Source: CALBPI01 sp038524795 (lineage in GTDB: Bacteria > Pseudomonadota > Gammaproteobacteria > Steroidobacterales > Woeseiaceae). Taken from it: a stretch of 64,000 nucleotides of DNA. Below are positions 49,714 through 60,826 of this stretch, piece by piece. The translations under genes were made by a program, and so were the position numbers. Position 1 is the first letter of the stretch; each line of letters starts with the position of its first letter. The notes beneath the pieces are model-generated. The model saw only the letters and a list, made by a program, of their open reading frames with translations. It was not told where the DNA came from and made no database searches. The stretch covers positions 251,654 through 315,653 of the forward strand of contig JBCBIJ010000005.1 of assembly GCA_038524795.1 (NCBI GenBank). The letters are read 5' to 3'.

Positions 49714-50076
49714 ATGAGCACGAGCAGGGCGATGGCAGAGCACGATCCCGACGAGCCGACCGGCCCCGACGAACACGTCGGCGACACCGGTACGGTCACA
49801 GAGGAAGCGCGGCCGAAACTCAAGAAACCACCGCTTTACCGGGTGGTGCTGCTCAACGACGACTACACCCCCATGGAGTTTGTCGTCCAGATCCTCGAGC
49901 AGGTGTTTTCGCACGACCGCGCGCTCGCCACGCGCATCATGCTCGAGGTCCACACGAAAGGAAAAGGCGTTTGCGGGGTCTTTACCTATGACGTTGCAGA
50001 AACCAAGGTCGCCCAAGTGACCAAAGCGGCAGAACAGCACCAGCACCCGTTGCTGTGCACGATGGAAGCCGACTGA
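49714..50076 (+). CDS. clpS: ClpS adaptor for N-degron recognition
   Basis: ClpS binds proteins with N-terminal Leu, Phe, Trp or Tyr and delivers them to ClpAP. The 120-residue protein has a flexible acidic N-terminus and the ClpS core: YRVVLLNDDYTPMEFVVQIL (pocket residues NDD), RIMLEVHTKGKGVCGVFTYDVAETK and HPLLCTMEAD. The ATG at 49714 gives the usual length; in-frame ATGs at 49687 and 49732 cannot be excluded. clpA follows after 28 bases. Confidence 0.94.
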   Translation: MSTSRAMAEHDPDEPTGPDEHVGDTGTVTEEARPKLKKPPLYRVVLLNDDYTPMEFVVQILEQVFSHDRALATRIMLEVHTKGKGVCGVFTYDVAETKVAQVTKAAEQHQHPLLCTMEAD

Positions 50077-50104
50077 TGGCGCAAGCCACGACACGGAGAG
50101 CAAG

Positions 50105-52432
50105 ATGCTGAACAGCGAATTGGAGTTCTGCCTCAACGAGGCATTCCAGTCAGCACGTGACCAGCGGCATGAGTTCATGACCGTTGAGCACCTGTTGCTC
50201 GCAATCCTCGATATCCCCGAGGTTTACGACCTGCTGCGCGCGCTTGAAGCCGATATCAATCGGCTGCGGCGCGAGCTCAACGAGGTTATTGGACAAACCA
50301 CACCCCGGCTTGGCGAGGACGTCGATCAGGAAGTGCAGCCCACGCTGGGATTCCAGCGCGTGGTGCAGCGCGCCGTGTTCCACGTCCAGTCGAGCGGCAA
50401 GAAAGAGGTCACGGGCGTTAACATACTCGTGGCGATCTTCAGCGAGAAGCAGTCGCAGGCGGTGTATCTGCTCAACCTGCAGGACATCACGCGTCTCGAT
50501 GTCGTCAACTACATCTCGCACGGCGTCAGCCGCGCTGGTGAGTACGGCGAAGAGGGCGAAGAGCTTGGCACCACGGGTGAGGGCGAAGAGGGCGAGGCAC
50601 CGCGATCAGCACTCGACGAGTACGCCACAAATCTCAACAGTGAGGCCGAATCGGGCCGCATCGACCCGCTCATCGGGCGTACGCTCGAGGTTGAGCGCAC
50701 GATCGAGATCCTTTGTCGCCGCCGCAAGAACAACCCGCTCTACGTGGGCGAGGCCGGCGTGGGCAAGACAGCCATTGCCGAAGGTCTGGCGCGGTTGATC
50801 GTTGAGGGCGACGTACCTGAAGTACTCGCCGACGCGACGATTTACTCGCTCGACATGGGCGCGCTTGTGGCGGGCACCAAGTACCGCGGCGATTTTGAGA
50901 AACGGCTCAAGGCCGTCGTCAAGGAACTCTCTGAGGCGCCCAACTCGGTGCTGTTTATCGACGAGATTCACACCATCATCGGTGCCGGCGCCGCCTCGGG
51001 CGGTGTCATGGACGCGTCCAACCTGATCAAGCCCGTGCTGGCCAACGGCCGGCTGCGTTGTATCGGTTCCACGACCTACCAGGAGTACCGGGGTATTTTC
51101 GAGAAGGACCACGCGCTCGCGCGGCGCTTCCAGAAGATCGACATCCCCGAGCCCTCGGTCGAAGAAACGGTGCAAATCCTCGCGGGGCTGCAAAGCCGCT
51201 TCGAAGCCCATCACGGTGTGCGCTATGAGAGTGATGCACTGCAGGCAGCGGCCGAGCTTGCGGCCCGGCACATCAACGACCGGCACCTGCCTGACAAGGC
51301 CATCGATGTCATCGACGAGGCCGGCGCGAACTTGCGCCTGCAGCCTGAGGCCACTCGCCCCGAGTCGGTGACTGTCGAAGCCGTGCAGAACATCGTCGCG
51401 CGTATGGCGCGAATCCCGCCTGCCAGTGTATCGGTGTCGGACCGGGCCACGCTGCGCAACCTCGAACGCGACCTCAAGATGGTCATCTTCGGTCAGGACG
51501 CCGCCATCGAGGCGCTGTCCTCGTCGATCAAGATGGCGCGCTCGGGCCTCAACGACGAAGAGAAGCCTGTCGGCTCGTTCCTGTTCGCCGGGCCTACGGG
51601 CGTCGGCAAGACCGAGGTCACGCGTCAGCTTGCCGCATCACTGGGTATTGAGCTGCTGCGCTTCGACATGTCCGAATACATGGAGCGGCACACCGTATCG
51701 CGGCTCATCGGTGCACCGCCGGGCTACGTCGGCTACGACCAGGGTGGTCTGCTCACGGAAGCCGTGAACAAGAACCCGCACGCGGTCGTGTTGCTTGACG
51801 AAATCGAGAAGGCGCACCCCGAGGTCTTCAACCTGCTGTTGCAAGTCATGGACCACGGTACGCTGACGGACAACAACGGTCGCAAGGCAGATTTCCGCAA
51901 CGTGGTGCTCGTGATGACGACCAACTCGGGTGCGCAGGAAATGAGCCGCGCCTCCATTGGCTTTACACAGCAAGACCACACGAGCGACGGCATGGAAGTT
52001 ATCCGGCGCACGTTTACGCCGGAATTCCGCAACCGACTGGATGCCATCATCCAGTTCGAGCCGCTGGACCCGCATTCAATCGCTCGGGTCGTCGACAAGC
52101 TAGTCGTCGAACTCGAAGGTCGCCTGCTGAGCTCCAACGTCACGCTCGAGCTCAGCGACGAAGCTCGCGACTGGATCGCGGACCGTGGTTACGACAAAGC
52201 GATGGGCGCGCGACCGATGGCGCGCATCATCCAGAAGTACGTGAAGCGCCCGCTGGCCGACGACCTGCTGTTCGGTGAGCTGTCAGAAGGTGGGCACGTA
52301 CGGGTGTGCGTGGTCGATGGCGAACTCAAGCTTGAGTTCGAGCGCCAGACACCCCGGCTGACGCACCAGTCGGCCGAGTCAGGCGATGCGTCGGATGCGC
52401 CCTCTGATGAGCCACAGGAACCCGGCGCCTGA
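50105..52432 (+). CDS. clpA: ClpA, ATPase subunit of the ClpAP protease
   Basis: ClpA unfolds substrates and feeds them to ClpP. The 775-residue protein has the double Clp N domain (residues 1-140), AAA1 with Walker A GEAGVGKTA near residue 215 and Walker B VLFIDEIHTI, and AAA2 with Walker A GPTGVGKTE near 497 and VVLLDEIEKAHP. A GGAG site precedes the ATG. Its stop lies in a terminator-like hairpin. clpP is not nearby. The tail after the C-terminal D2 small domain is acidic and short. Confidence 0.97.
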   Translation: MLNSELEFCLNEAFQSARDQRHEFMTVEHLLLAILDIPEVYDLLRALEADINRLRRELNEVIGQTTPRLGEDVDQEVQPTLGFQRVVQRAVFHVQSSGKKEVTGVNILVAIFSEKQSQAVYLLNLQDITRLDVVNYISHGVSRAGEYGEEGEELGTTGEGEEGEAPRSALDEYATNLNSEAESGRIDPLIGRTLEVERTIEILCRRRKNNPLYVGEAGVGKTAIAEGLARLIVEGDVPEVLADATIYSLDMGALVAGTKYRGDFEKRLKAVVKELSEAPNSVLFIDEIHTIIGAGAASGGVMDASNLIKPVLANGRLRCIGSTTYQEYRGIFEKDHALARRFQKIDIPEPSVEETVQILAGLQSRFEAHHGVRYESDALQAAAELAARHINDRHLPDKAIDVIDEAGANLRLQPEATRPESVTVEAVQNIVARMARIPPASVSVSDRATLRNLERDLKMVIFGQDAAIEALSSSIKMARSGLNDEEKPVGSFLFAGPTGVGKTEVTRQLAASLGIELLRFDMSEYMERHTVSRLIGAPPGYVGYDQGGLLTEAVNKNPHAVVLLDEIEKAHPEVFNLLLQVMDHGTLTDNNGRKADFRNVVLVMTTNSGAQEMSRASIGFTQQDHTSDGMEVIRRTFTPEFRNRLDAIIQFEPLDPHSIARVVDKLVVELEGRLLSSNVTLELSDEARDWIADRGYDKAMGARPMARIIQKYVKRPLADDLLFGELSEGGHVRVCVVDGELKLEFERQTPRLTHQSAESGDASDAPSDEPQEPGA

Positions 52433-52441
52433 GGGCGCCGG
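52422..52441 (+). terminator. Terminator hairpin at the end of clpA
   Basis: CCGGCGCC (52422-52429) and GGCGCCGG (52434-52441) pair around TGAG. The clpA stop TGA is in the loop. The following TGTTCGTTCATTCT is only moderately T-rich, so strength is uncertain. Confidence 0.5.
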
Positions 52442-52500
52442 TGTTCGTTCATTCTGGGTAGAGCGTCGGGGTCCGGACGGCACCCGCGCGAAACCGGGTA

Positions 52501-52719
52501 CTAGCGACCGCGGTAGACGATACGGCCTTTGCTCAGGTCGTAGGGCGTCAACTCGACCGTGACCTTGTCGCCGGTCAGGATACGAATGTAGTGCTTGCGC
52601 ATCTTGCCTGAGATGTGCGCGGTCACCGTGTGACCGTTCTCAAGCTCCACGCGAAACGTCGTGTTGGGCAGCGTGTCGATGACGACGCCTTCCATCTGAA
52701 TGGCTTCTTCCTTTGCCAA
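52501..52719 (-). CDS. infA: Translation initiation factor IF-1
   Basis: IF-1 binds the ribosomal A site during initiation. The protein is exactly 72 residues, the bacterial norm, when read from the TTG at 52719: (M)AKEEAIQMEGVV through LPNTTFRVELENGHTV to YDLSKGRIVYRGR. AGAGGT lies eight bases upstream (52728-52733 on the plus strand). An in-frame TTG six codons further upstream would give a non-standard N-terminus. A translation initiation factor starting with the weak codon TTG is noteworthy. Confidence 0.95.
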   Translation of the reverse strand: MAKEEAIQMEGVVIDTLPNTTFRVELENGHTVTAHISGKMRKHYIRILTGDKVTVELTPYDLSKGRIVYRGR

Positions 52720-52792
52720 GTAGCCGTACCTCTTCAAAAAAGTGGCGGAATTGTCCGCAAATGCCTGCGCAATTGCAATGTGCCAGCGCCGA

Positions 52793-53497
52793 TTACGCCA
52801 GCGCCTCGGAAATGGGGGCTGGTTGCCAGGCTTTCAAGCGCGTACAGCTGCGGCTCAGCAGCTCGCAGAACACCTGCCGGGACAGGTTGGTGGCGCCCAG
52901 CGTTTCGAGGTGGGCCGTATGCATCTGGCAGTCGAGCACCGCAAAGCCGTCGCGCTCAAGCAGCGTGCACAGGTACCAGAGTGCGAGCTTCGAGGCGTCG
53001 GTGAGCCGGTGAAACATCGACTCCCCAAAAAAGGCGCCATCAATGGCAACGCCGTAGACGCCGCCAGCCAGTTGCCCGTCTAGACAGACTTCGACACTGT
53101 GAGCCCATCCGGCCTGATGCAGGTCTATGTAGGCGCGCCGCATTGCGGGCGTAATCCAGGTGCCTTCCTGGCCCGGACGCGACTCGGCACAGGCATCGAT
53201 GACGCCCTCGAAGTCGCGATTGGTGGTGAATGACCAGTCACCCCGTCGGAGCGTCCGCCGCAACGAACGGCTCGCGTGAAACTCTGCGGGCCGCAGCACC
53301 ATGCGCGGGTCAGGACTCCACCAGAGGATGGGTTGGCCCTCGCTGTACCAGGGAAAAATCCCGCGCTGGTAGGCAGCCAGCAGCCGTTCAACGGCAAGGT
53401 CGCCTCCGGCGGCGAGTAACCCGTTGGGCTCGTCGAGCGCTGATTCCGGGTCGGGGAAATCCACGCCGGGTTGGGTACCCAGCCAGTACAGGCTCAC
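52793..53497 (-). CDS. aat: Leucyl/phenylalanyl-tRNA-protein transferase Aat
   Basis: Aat adds Leu or Phe from tRNA to proteins with N-terminal Lys or Arg, making them ClpS-ClpAP substrates. The 234-residue protein begins with the family start LYWLGTQPGVDFPDPESALD and has GLLAAGGDL, YQRGIFPWYSEGQPILWWSPDPRMVL (as two blocks), and HSVEVCLDGQLAGGVYGVAI. The GTG start has GGAG seven bases upstream and overlaps the preceding gene's stop (GTGA). The companion arginyl/leucyl transferase gene (ate/bpt), often beside it, is absent here. Confidence 0.95.
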   Translation of the reverse strand: MSLYWLGTQPGVDFPDPESALDEPNGLLAAGGDLAVERLLAAYQRGIFPWYSEGQPILWWSPDPRMVLRPAEFHASRSLRRTLRRGDWSFTTNRDFEGVIDACAESRPGQEGTWITPAMRRAYIDLHQAGWAHSVEVCLDGQLAGGVYGVAIDGAFFGESMFHRLTDASKLALWYLCTLLERDGFAVLDCQMHTAHLETLGATNLSRQVFCELLSRSCTRLKAWQPAPISEALA

Positions 53498-54660
53498 GTT
53501 GCATCTCCGCTGTCGACGGCGCGAAACGGTGAGTGACCATCGATGTAACGCATGTATTGGTCGACGCCTGCGGCCTCGCGTTCGATGTAATCGCCGATGG
53601 CGGCCGCAAACTGCGGGTGGGCGAGCCAGTGCGCTGACGCGGTGCGCACGGGTAAGAAGCCGCGCGCCACTTTGTGCTCGCCTTGCGTGCCGGGTTCGAA
53701 TCGCGTGATGCCTTCCTTGATGCAGTGCTCGATGCCCTGGTAGTAACACGTTTCGAAATGCAGGCTGTGGTAGTCGCGGTCGCTGCCCCAGTAACGGCCG
53801 TAGAGACTGTCAACGCCGCGCAGCAGGATGGCTGCCGCGACGTTGCGTTCGCCATGTCTTGCGAGCACGACCTCGAGCGCGTCGGGCTTGGTGTCGCGCA
53901 GCGTCTGGAAGAATTCCAGGTTCAAATAGGGCGTGTGGCCGCGCGCCGCGAATGTGTAGCTGCACAAGCGCCAGGCGTCGGCCAGATCGGCCTCGCTGAT
54001 CGCCGCCGCGGGGATGACCTCGTGACGAATGCCGGCCTCAGCCACGCGGCGGCGCTCGCGGCGCGCATTCTTGCGTTTCTTGCTCGTAAACGCCGCCAAA
54101 AACTGATCGAAGTCCGTGTAGTTCGCGTTGTGCCAGTGAAACTGGCAATCCTGACGCAGAATCATGCCCGCGGCCTCGCAGGGGGCGCGTTCTTCATCGG
54201 CGATGAATTGCAGGTGCAGCGACGGAAAAGACTGCTCGCGCGCGAACGCCAACACGGCTTCGAGCATGGCCTCGCGAATGGCTGCGGCGTCGTCGCCAGC
54301 TGCCACACAGAGCTTGCTGGCTGTGGCCGGTGTAAATGGCGTCGCGCTAACGAGTTTCGGGTAGTACTCGAGCCCGGCGCGACGGTAGGCGTCGGCCCAG
54401 CCCCAGTCGAACACGAACTCGCCCCAGGAGTGCGCCTTCTGGTAGAGCGGCATGACGCCAACGAGCGCATCGTCGCGCTCGACCGTGACGTGGCAGGGCA
54501 GCCAGCCCGTTTCGGGTGAGACGCTGCCCGATGTCTCGGCTGCGTCGAGAAATGCATGCGACAGGTGCGGCAAATCGGGCGCCACGAGGGCGTCCCAGTC
54601 ATCGGCACGAATGTCGGACATGGCGGCCTGAAACCGCACGTTCAGGCGTTGTTGCGCCAT
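53494..54660 (-). CDS. COG3146-type GNAT/FemAB-like acyltransferase, unknown substrate
   Basis: A 388-residue protein of the DUF482/COG3146 family, annotated elsewhere as a putative peptidogalycan biosynthesis protein or GNAT-fold transferase. Visible are HLSHAFLDAAETSGSV, the long central GNAT-type region (FASKKRKNARRERRRVAEAG-like basic stretch) and RYWGSDRDYHSLHFETCYYQGI, then RFEPGTQGEHKVARGFLPV. No catalytic role is established. The ATG at 54660 is used; a GTG seven codons upstream is possible. It overlaps aat, so a shared operon with aat and infA is likely. Confidence 0.82.
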   Translation of the reverse strand: MAQQRLNVRFQAAMSDIRADDWDALVAPDLPHLSHAFLDAAETSGSVSPETGWLPCHVTVERDDALVGVMPLYQKAHSWGEFVFDWGWADAYRRAGLEYYPKLVSATPFTPATASKLCVAAGDDAAAIREAMLEAVLAFAREQSFPSLHLQFIADEERAPCEAAGMILRQDCQFHWHNANYTDFDQFLAAFTSKKRKNARRERRRVAEAGIRHEVIPAAAISEADLADAWRLCSYTFAARGHTPYLNLEFFQTLRDTKPDALEVVLARHGERNVAAAILLRGVDSLYGRYWGSDRDYHSLHFETCYYQGIEHCIKEGITRFEPGTQGEHKVARGFLPVRTASAHWLAHPQFAAAIGDYIEREAAGVDQYMRYIDGHSPFRAVDSGDAT

Positions 54661-54721
54661 GTGGACGGGGACTCCCTGCACGAGACCGGTGCGGGTGGTG
54701 GGTTTGTAATAATATTGCGGA

Positions 54722-57055
<2,334 letters not shown>

Positions 57056-57105
57056 ATGCCCAAGGCGTCAGGGAACCCCTGCACGCGACCACGCTCTGAG
57101 GTGTC

Positions 57106-57825
57106 ATGAAGCACGCATTCGCATTTCTGGTTTTGCTGTTCATCGCGGCTTCCGCAACGGCGCAACAGGCCGAGCTTGACGCTCGCGCGCAAGAACTCCT
57201 CAAGGCGCTGGCTGAAGATGTCGAGTCGCTGAGTGGACGCTTCTATCAGACCGTCACGGGCAACGACGGGCGGGTTAAGGAGCGCGCGGAAGGCGACTTC
57301 GCGATCGTACGACCCGGCCGCTTCGACTGGGTCTACGTCAATCCCTACGAGCAACGCATCGTGGCCGATGGCACCAACCTCTGGCTGCACGACGTCGACC
57401 TCGAACAAGTGTCTGTTCGCGATCAGACGGATGCCCTGGCAACGTCACCGGCCGGCATTCTGGGTGGTGGCGCGGACGCATTGGCGGCGTTCGCGTTCGA
57501 GGGCGCTTTTGAAGCCGACAGCATCCTCTGGGCGCAGCTCGCGGCAACCGATGACAACAGCGATTTTCGAGCCGTCCGCATTGGCTTCGATCCCGAATCG
57601 GGTGTGCTGGCGGCAATGGAGCTCGGTGACAGTCTCTCGCAACGAACCTTCATAGAATTCTCCGGCGTGGTTCAGGACGAACCCGTCGATGCGACGCGCT
57701 TTGAGTTCACACCGCCGCCAGGGGCCGACGTTAGCGGTACGCCTGCCGGCATGGTGGCGCCCGAGTCGGCCGGCGACGTCAATGCCCCGGAGACGCCCGT
57801 CACCATCATTCCCGGACTCGGCTAA
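57106..57825 (+). CDS. lolA: Periplasmic lipoprotein carrier LolA
   Basis: LolA accepts lipoproteins from LolCDE and carries them across the periplasm to LolB. The 239-residue protein has a signal peptide (FAFLVLLFIAASATAQ), a core with LSGRFYQTVTGNDGRVKERAEGDF (split over two strands), VRPGRFDWVYVNPYEQRIVADG and VDATRFEFTPPPGADV. A proline-rich tail of about 35 residues is longer than in E. coli. GAGGT precedes the ATG. Position ftsK-lolA-rarA-serS is the classic order. Confidence 0.94.
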   Translation: MKHAFAFLVLLFIAASATAQQAELDARAQELLKALAEDVESLSGRFYQTVTGNDGRVKERAEGDFAIVRPGRFDWVYVNPYEQRIVADGTNLWLHDVDLEQVSVRDQTDALATSPAGILGGGADALAAFAFEGAFEADSILWAQLAATDDNSDFRAVRIGFDPESGVLAAMELGDSLSQRTFIEFSGVVQDEPVDATRFEFTPPPGADVSGTPAGMVAPESAGDVNAPETPVTIIPGLG

Positions 57826-57827
57826 CG

Positions 57828-58214
57828 GTGCGTGACCTGCGCTTTGCGCAGCTGTGGCGGGCTGGTGGGTTTGGGCTGCTGACCATCATGGTGATTGCGC
57901 TGCTGTTGCCGGGCGGCGGCCAGGTTCTGCCACCGGGCAATTTCGACAAGGCGGCGCACATCATCGGTTTCTTTGGTGCCACGATGTGGTTTGCGGGTGT
58001 GTACCGTCGCTCGCGCTGGCCGCAGGTGGCCGTGGGCATGATGGCGTTTGGTGGGATCACCGAGCTGGCACAGGGCTTATTGACACGGTCGCGCAGCGCC
58101 GACCCCATCGATTTTGTTGCCGACGCCGGGGGCGTGTTGCTGGCGTTGGCCGTCGCGCGCGCTGGACTTGAGCACTGGCCGCGTTGGTTGGAACGCCTCG
58201 TGTTGCGCTCGTGA
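57828..58214 (+). CDS. VanZ-like membrane protein
   Basis: A 128-residue protein with about three membrane helices, matching the VanZ-like family (FDKAAHIIGFFGATMWFAGV, ITELAQGLLTRSRSADPIDF, then VADAGGVLLALAV). VanZ relatives confer low-level teicoplanin resistance in Gram-positives, but the role in Gram-negatives is unknown. It starts with GTG two bases after the lolA stop and overlaps rarA by four bases, so it sits inside the lolA-rarA unit. Confidence 0.82.
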   Translation: MRDLRFAQLWRAGGFGLLTIMVIALLLPGGGQVLPPGNFDKAAHIIGFFGATMWFAGVYRRSRWPQVAVGMMAFGGITELAQGLLTRSRSADPIDFVADAGGVLLALAVARAGLEHWPRWLERLVLRS

Positions 58215-59515
58215 GCGTCGACGCCCGACCACTGGCCGACCGCGCGCGACCCAGGCAGGTTGCCGAAATCTCGGGGCAGCAACATGTCTTGGCGACGGGT
58301 AAGCCACTTGCAGAGATTCTCGAACGCGGCCTACCCGCATCGATGATTTTCTGGGGCCCGCCCGGCACGGGTAAGACCACGCTGGCGCGGCTTATCGCCG
58401 CGAGTGGCAACGCGGAGTTCATCGCGCTCTCCGCCGTCATGGCCGGTGTTCGCGACGTGCGTGCCGCAGTTGACGCGGCCAAGGCCACACAGTCGGCCGA
58501 AGGTCGGCGCACCGTGCTGTTTGTCGATGAGGTGCATCGTTTCAACAAGGCGCAGCAAGACGCGTTCCTGCCGTTCATCGAGGACGGCACGATTTTGTTC
58601 GTCGGTGCGACTACGGAGAATCCGGCGTTTGCGCTCAATAACGCGCTGCTGTCGCGGGCGCGGGTCATTGTGCTCAAGGCACTGCAGGCTGAAGATCTCA
58701 TCTCGCTCTACCGCGGTCTCGCTGACCGACTCGATCCCGACGACCCCGTCCTTGGGCTTGCGCTCGCTGACGAACAGCTCGCGTGGCTTGCCGATGTCGC
58801 CGATGGCGATGCGCGGCGGTTTCTCAACCTCATTGAGCTCTGTGCGCAGCTCGCAGAGTCCGATGGCAGCCTCGGTGACGCCGCGTTGTCGGAAGTGGCC
58901 GAGGGACGGACGGCGCGTTTTGATAAGGGCGGCGATGCCTTCTACGACCAAGTCTCGGCGCTGCACAAGGCCGTGCGGGGCTCAGATCCTGACGCATCGC
59001 TGTACTGGCTGCAGCGCATGCTTACAGCTGGTTGTGATCCGCACTACATCGCACGCCGCGTGATCCGCATGGCCAGCGAGGACATCGGCAACGCGGATCC
59101 ACGTGCGCTGACCATTGCGCTGGACGCCTGGCAGGCGCTGGAGCGGCTGGGCAGCCCCGAGGGCGAGCTCGCGCTGGGGCAAGCCGTGGTGTTCATGGCC
59201 GTGGCTGCCAAGAGCAACGCCGTCTACACAGCCTTCAAGGCGGCTGCCCAGGACGCGAAGCAGGGCGCCTCGCACGAGGTTCCCGTACACCTGCGGAATG
59301 CGCCGACGCGGCTGGCCAAGTCGCTGGGCCACGGCAGTGGGTATCGCTACCCGCACGATGAGCCCGACGGCTTCGCAGCCGGCGTGGACTACTTTCCGCC
59401 GGAAATGGGGCGGCGAACGTACTATCATCCCGTGCCGCGCGGGCTTGAACTCAAAGTGCGTGACAAGCTTGCCGCATTGGCGAAAGCCAATGCAGCGGCT
59501 CGCGACGACGACTGA
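58211..59515 (+). CDS. rarA: Replication-associated recombination protein RarA (MgsA)
   Basis: RarA is a AAA+ ATPase acting at stalled replication forks. The 434-residue protein has Walker A GPPGTGKTTLARLIA near residue 51, Walker B VLFVDEVHRFNKAQQDAFLP and sensor 1 FVGATTENPAF, then the C-terminal clamp-loader-like domain ending KYRYPHDEPDGF-like SGYRYPHDEPDG. The GTG start overlaps the VanZ-like stop (GTGA). serS follows 39 bases later, as in E. coli. Confidence 0.95.
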   Translation: MSVDARPLADRARPRQVAEISGQQHVLATGKPLAEILERGLPASMIFWGPPGTGKTTLARLIAASGNAEFIALSAVMAGVRDVRAAVDAAKATQSAEGRRTVLFVDEVHRFNKAQQDAFLPFIEDGTILFVGATTENPAFALNNALLSRARVIVLKALQAEDLISLYRGLADRLDPDDPVLGLALADEQLAWLADVADGDARRFLNLIELCAQLAESDGSLGDAALSEVAEGRTARFDKGGDAFYDQVSALHKAVRGSDPDASLYWLQRMLTAGCDPHYIARRVIRMASEDIGNADPRALTIALDAWQALERLGSPEGELALGQAVVFMAVAAKSNAVYTAFKAAAQDAKQGASHEVPVHLRNAPTRLAKSLGHGSGYRYPHDEPDGFAAGVDYFPPEMGRRTYYHPVPRGLELKVRDKLAALAKANAAARDDD

Positions 59516-59554
59516 CGCGCGACAGACCACCGTTTTCCAACAGGCCGGACCGCC

Positions 59555-60826
59555 ATGATCGATCCGAAACTCATGCGCAACGAGCTCGATGCCGTTGCCG
59601 ACAATCTCGCCCGACGCGGCTTCGAACTCGACCGCAAAGAACTCGCCGAGCTCGAGTCGAGCCGCAAGACGTTGCAGCTCGAGACTGAAGCGCTGCGCAA
59701 GCAGCGCAACGACAGCGCCAAGGCCATCGGTATGGCAAAGGGGCGCGGCGAGGATATTGAGCCGTTATTGGCCGCCCAGCGCGAGGCCGGGCAGGCGCTC
59801 GATGATCATGAGACGCGACTGTCGGAAGTCGCAGATGCGCTGGAGGCCCTGCAGCTTGGTGTCCCGAACCTACTTGACGACGCCGTGCCCGAGGGTCGAG
59901 ACGAGACCGACAACGTCGTCGTGCGTACCTGGGGTGACGCAATCCCGGTAGAGGATGCGCCCGATCACATCGCCATTGGTGAGGCGCTGGGCGGTATCGA
60001 CTTCGCGGCCGCGGCGAGCCTCTCCGGTACGCGTTTCGCCGTGCTGCGGCGTGACATTGCGCGACTGCACCGTGCGCTGATCCAGTTCATGCTCGACCTG
60101 CACGTCAACGAGCACGGCTACGAAGAGGTGTATGTGCCATACCTCGTGCAGTCGCACGCGTTGCTCGGCACGGGCCAGCTGCCCAAGTTCGAGGAAGACC
60201 TGTTTCGTATCGATGATGAGCGCGGCTTCTACCTCATCCCGACGGCCGAAGTGCCGATCACCAACCTCGTGCGCGAACAGGTGCTCGATGGCGACAGCCT
60301 GCCGCTGAAGTTTGCGGCGCACACGCCGTGCTTTCGGTCCGAAGCGGGATCCTACGGGCAGGACACGCGCGGCATGATTCGCCAGCACCAGTTCGAGAAG
60401 GTCGAACTCGTGCACATCGTGCGTCCCGAGGATTCCGAGGCTGCGCTTGAGGCGCTTACAGGTCACGCGGAAACCGTGCTGCAAAAACTCGAGTTGCCGT
60501 ACCGGGTCATGGCGCTCTGCGCGGGTGACGTCGGCTTCTCTGCCGCCAGGACCTACGATCTTGAGGTGTGGCTGCCGGGGCAGGGGCGTTACCGCGAGAT
60601 TTCCTCCTGCAGTAACTGCCGCGACTTCCAGGCGCGCCGCATGGGCGCCCGTTTCCGCCGGGGGCCGAAGGAGAAGCCGGAGCCCGTGCACACGCTGAAC
60701 GGGTCGGGCGTCGCGGCCGGCCGTGCGCTGATTGCGGTGTTGGAGAACTACCGTCTTGAAGACGGCACAGTCCGAGTGCCCGAGGTCCTGAAGCCTTACC
60801 TGGGTGGTCGCGAGACGCTCGGCTAG
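59555..60826 (+). CDS. serS: Seryl-tRNA synthetase
   Basis: SerRS charges tRNA-Ser. The 423-residue class II enzyme has the N-terminal coiled-coil arm (residues 25-105, ELAELESSRKTLQLETEALR), motif 2 FRSEAGSYGQDTRGMIRQHQ and motif 3 GSGVAAGRALIAVLENYR. Motif SSCSNCRDFQARRMGARFRR is intact. It ends with CTAG shared with the convergent MscS-family gene. A possible tRNA-Ser-related repeat lies 3 kb downstream, beyond that gene. Confidence 0.97.
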   Translation: MIDPKLMRNELDAVADNLARRGFELDRKELAELESSRKTLQLETEALRKQRNDSAKAIGMAKGRGEDIEPLLAAQREAGQALDDHETRLSEVADALEALQLGVPNLLDDAVPEGRDETDNVVVRTWGDAIPVEDAPDHIAIGEALGGIDFAAAASLSGTRFAVLRRDIARLHRALIQFMLDLHVNEHGYEEVYVPYLVQSHALLGTGQLPKFEEDLFRIDDERGFYLIPTAEVPITNLVREQVLDGDSLPLKFAAHTPCFRSEAGSYGQDTRGMIRQHQFEKVELVHIVRPEDSEAALEALTGHAETVLQKLELPYRVMALCAGDVGFSAARTYDLEVWLPGQGRYREISSCSNCRDFQARRMGARFRRGPKEKPEPVHTLNGSGVAAGRALIAVLENYRLEDGTVRVPEVLKPYLGGRETLG

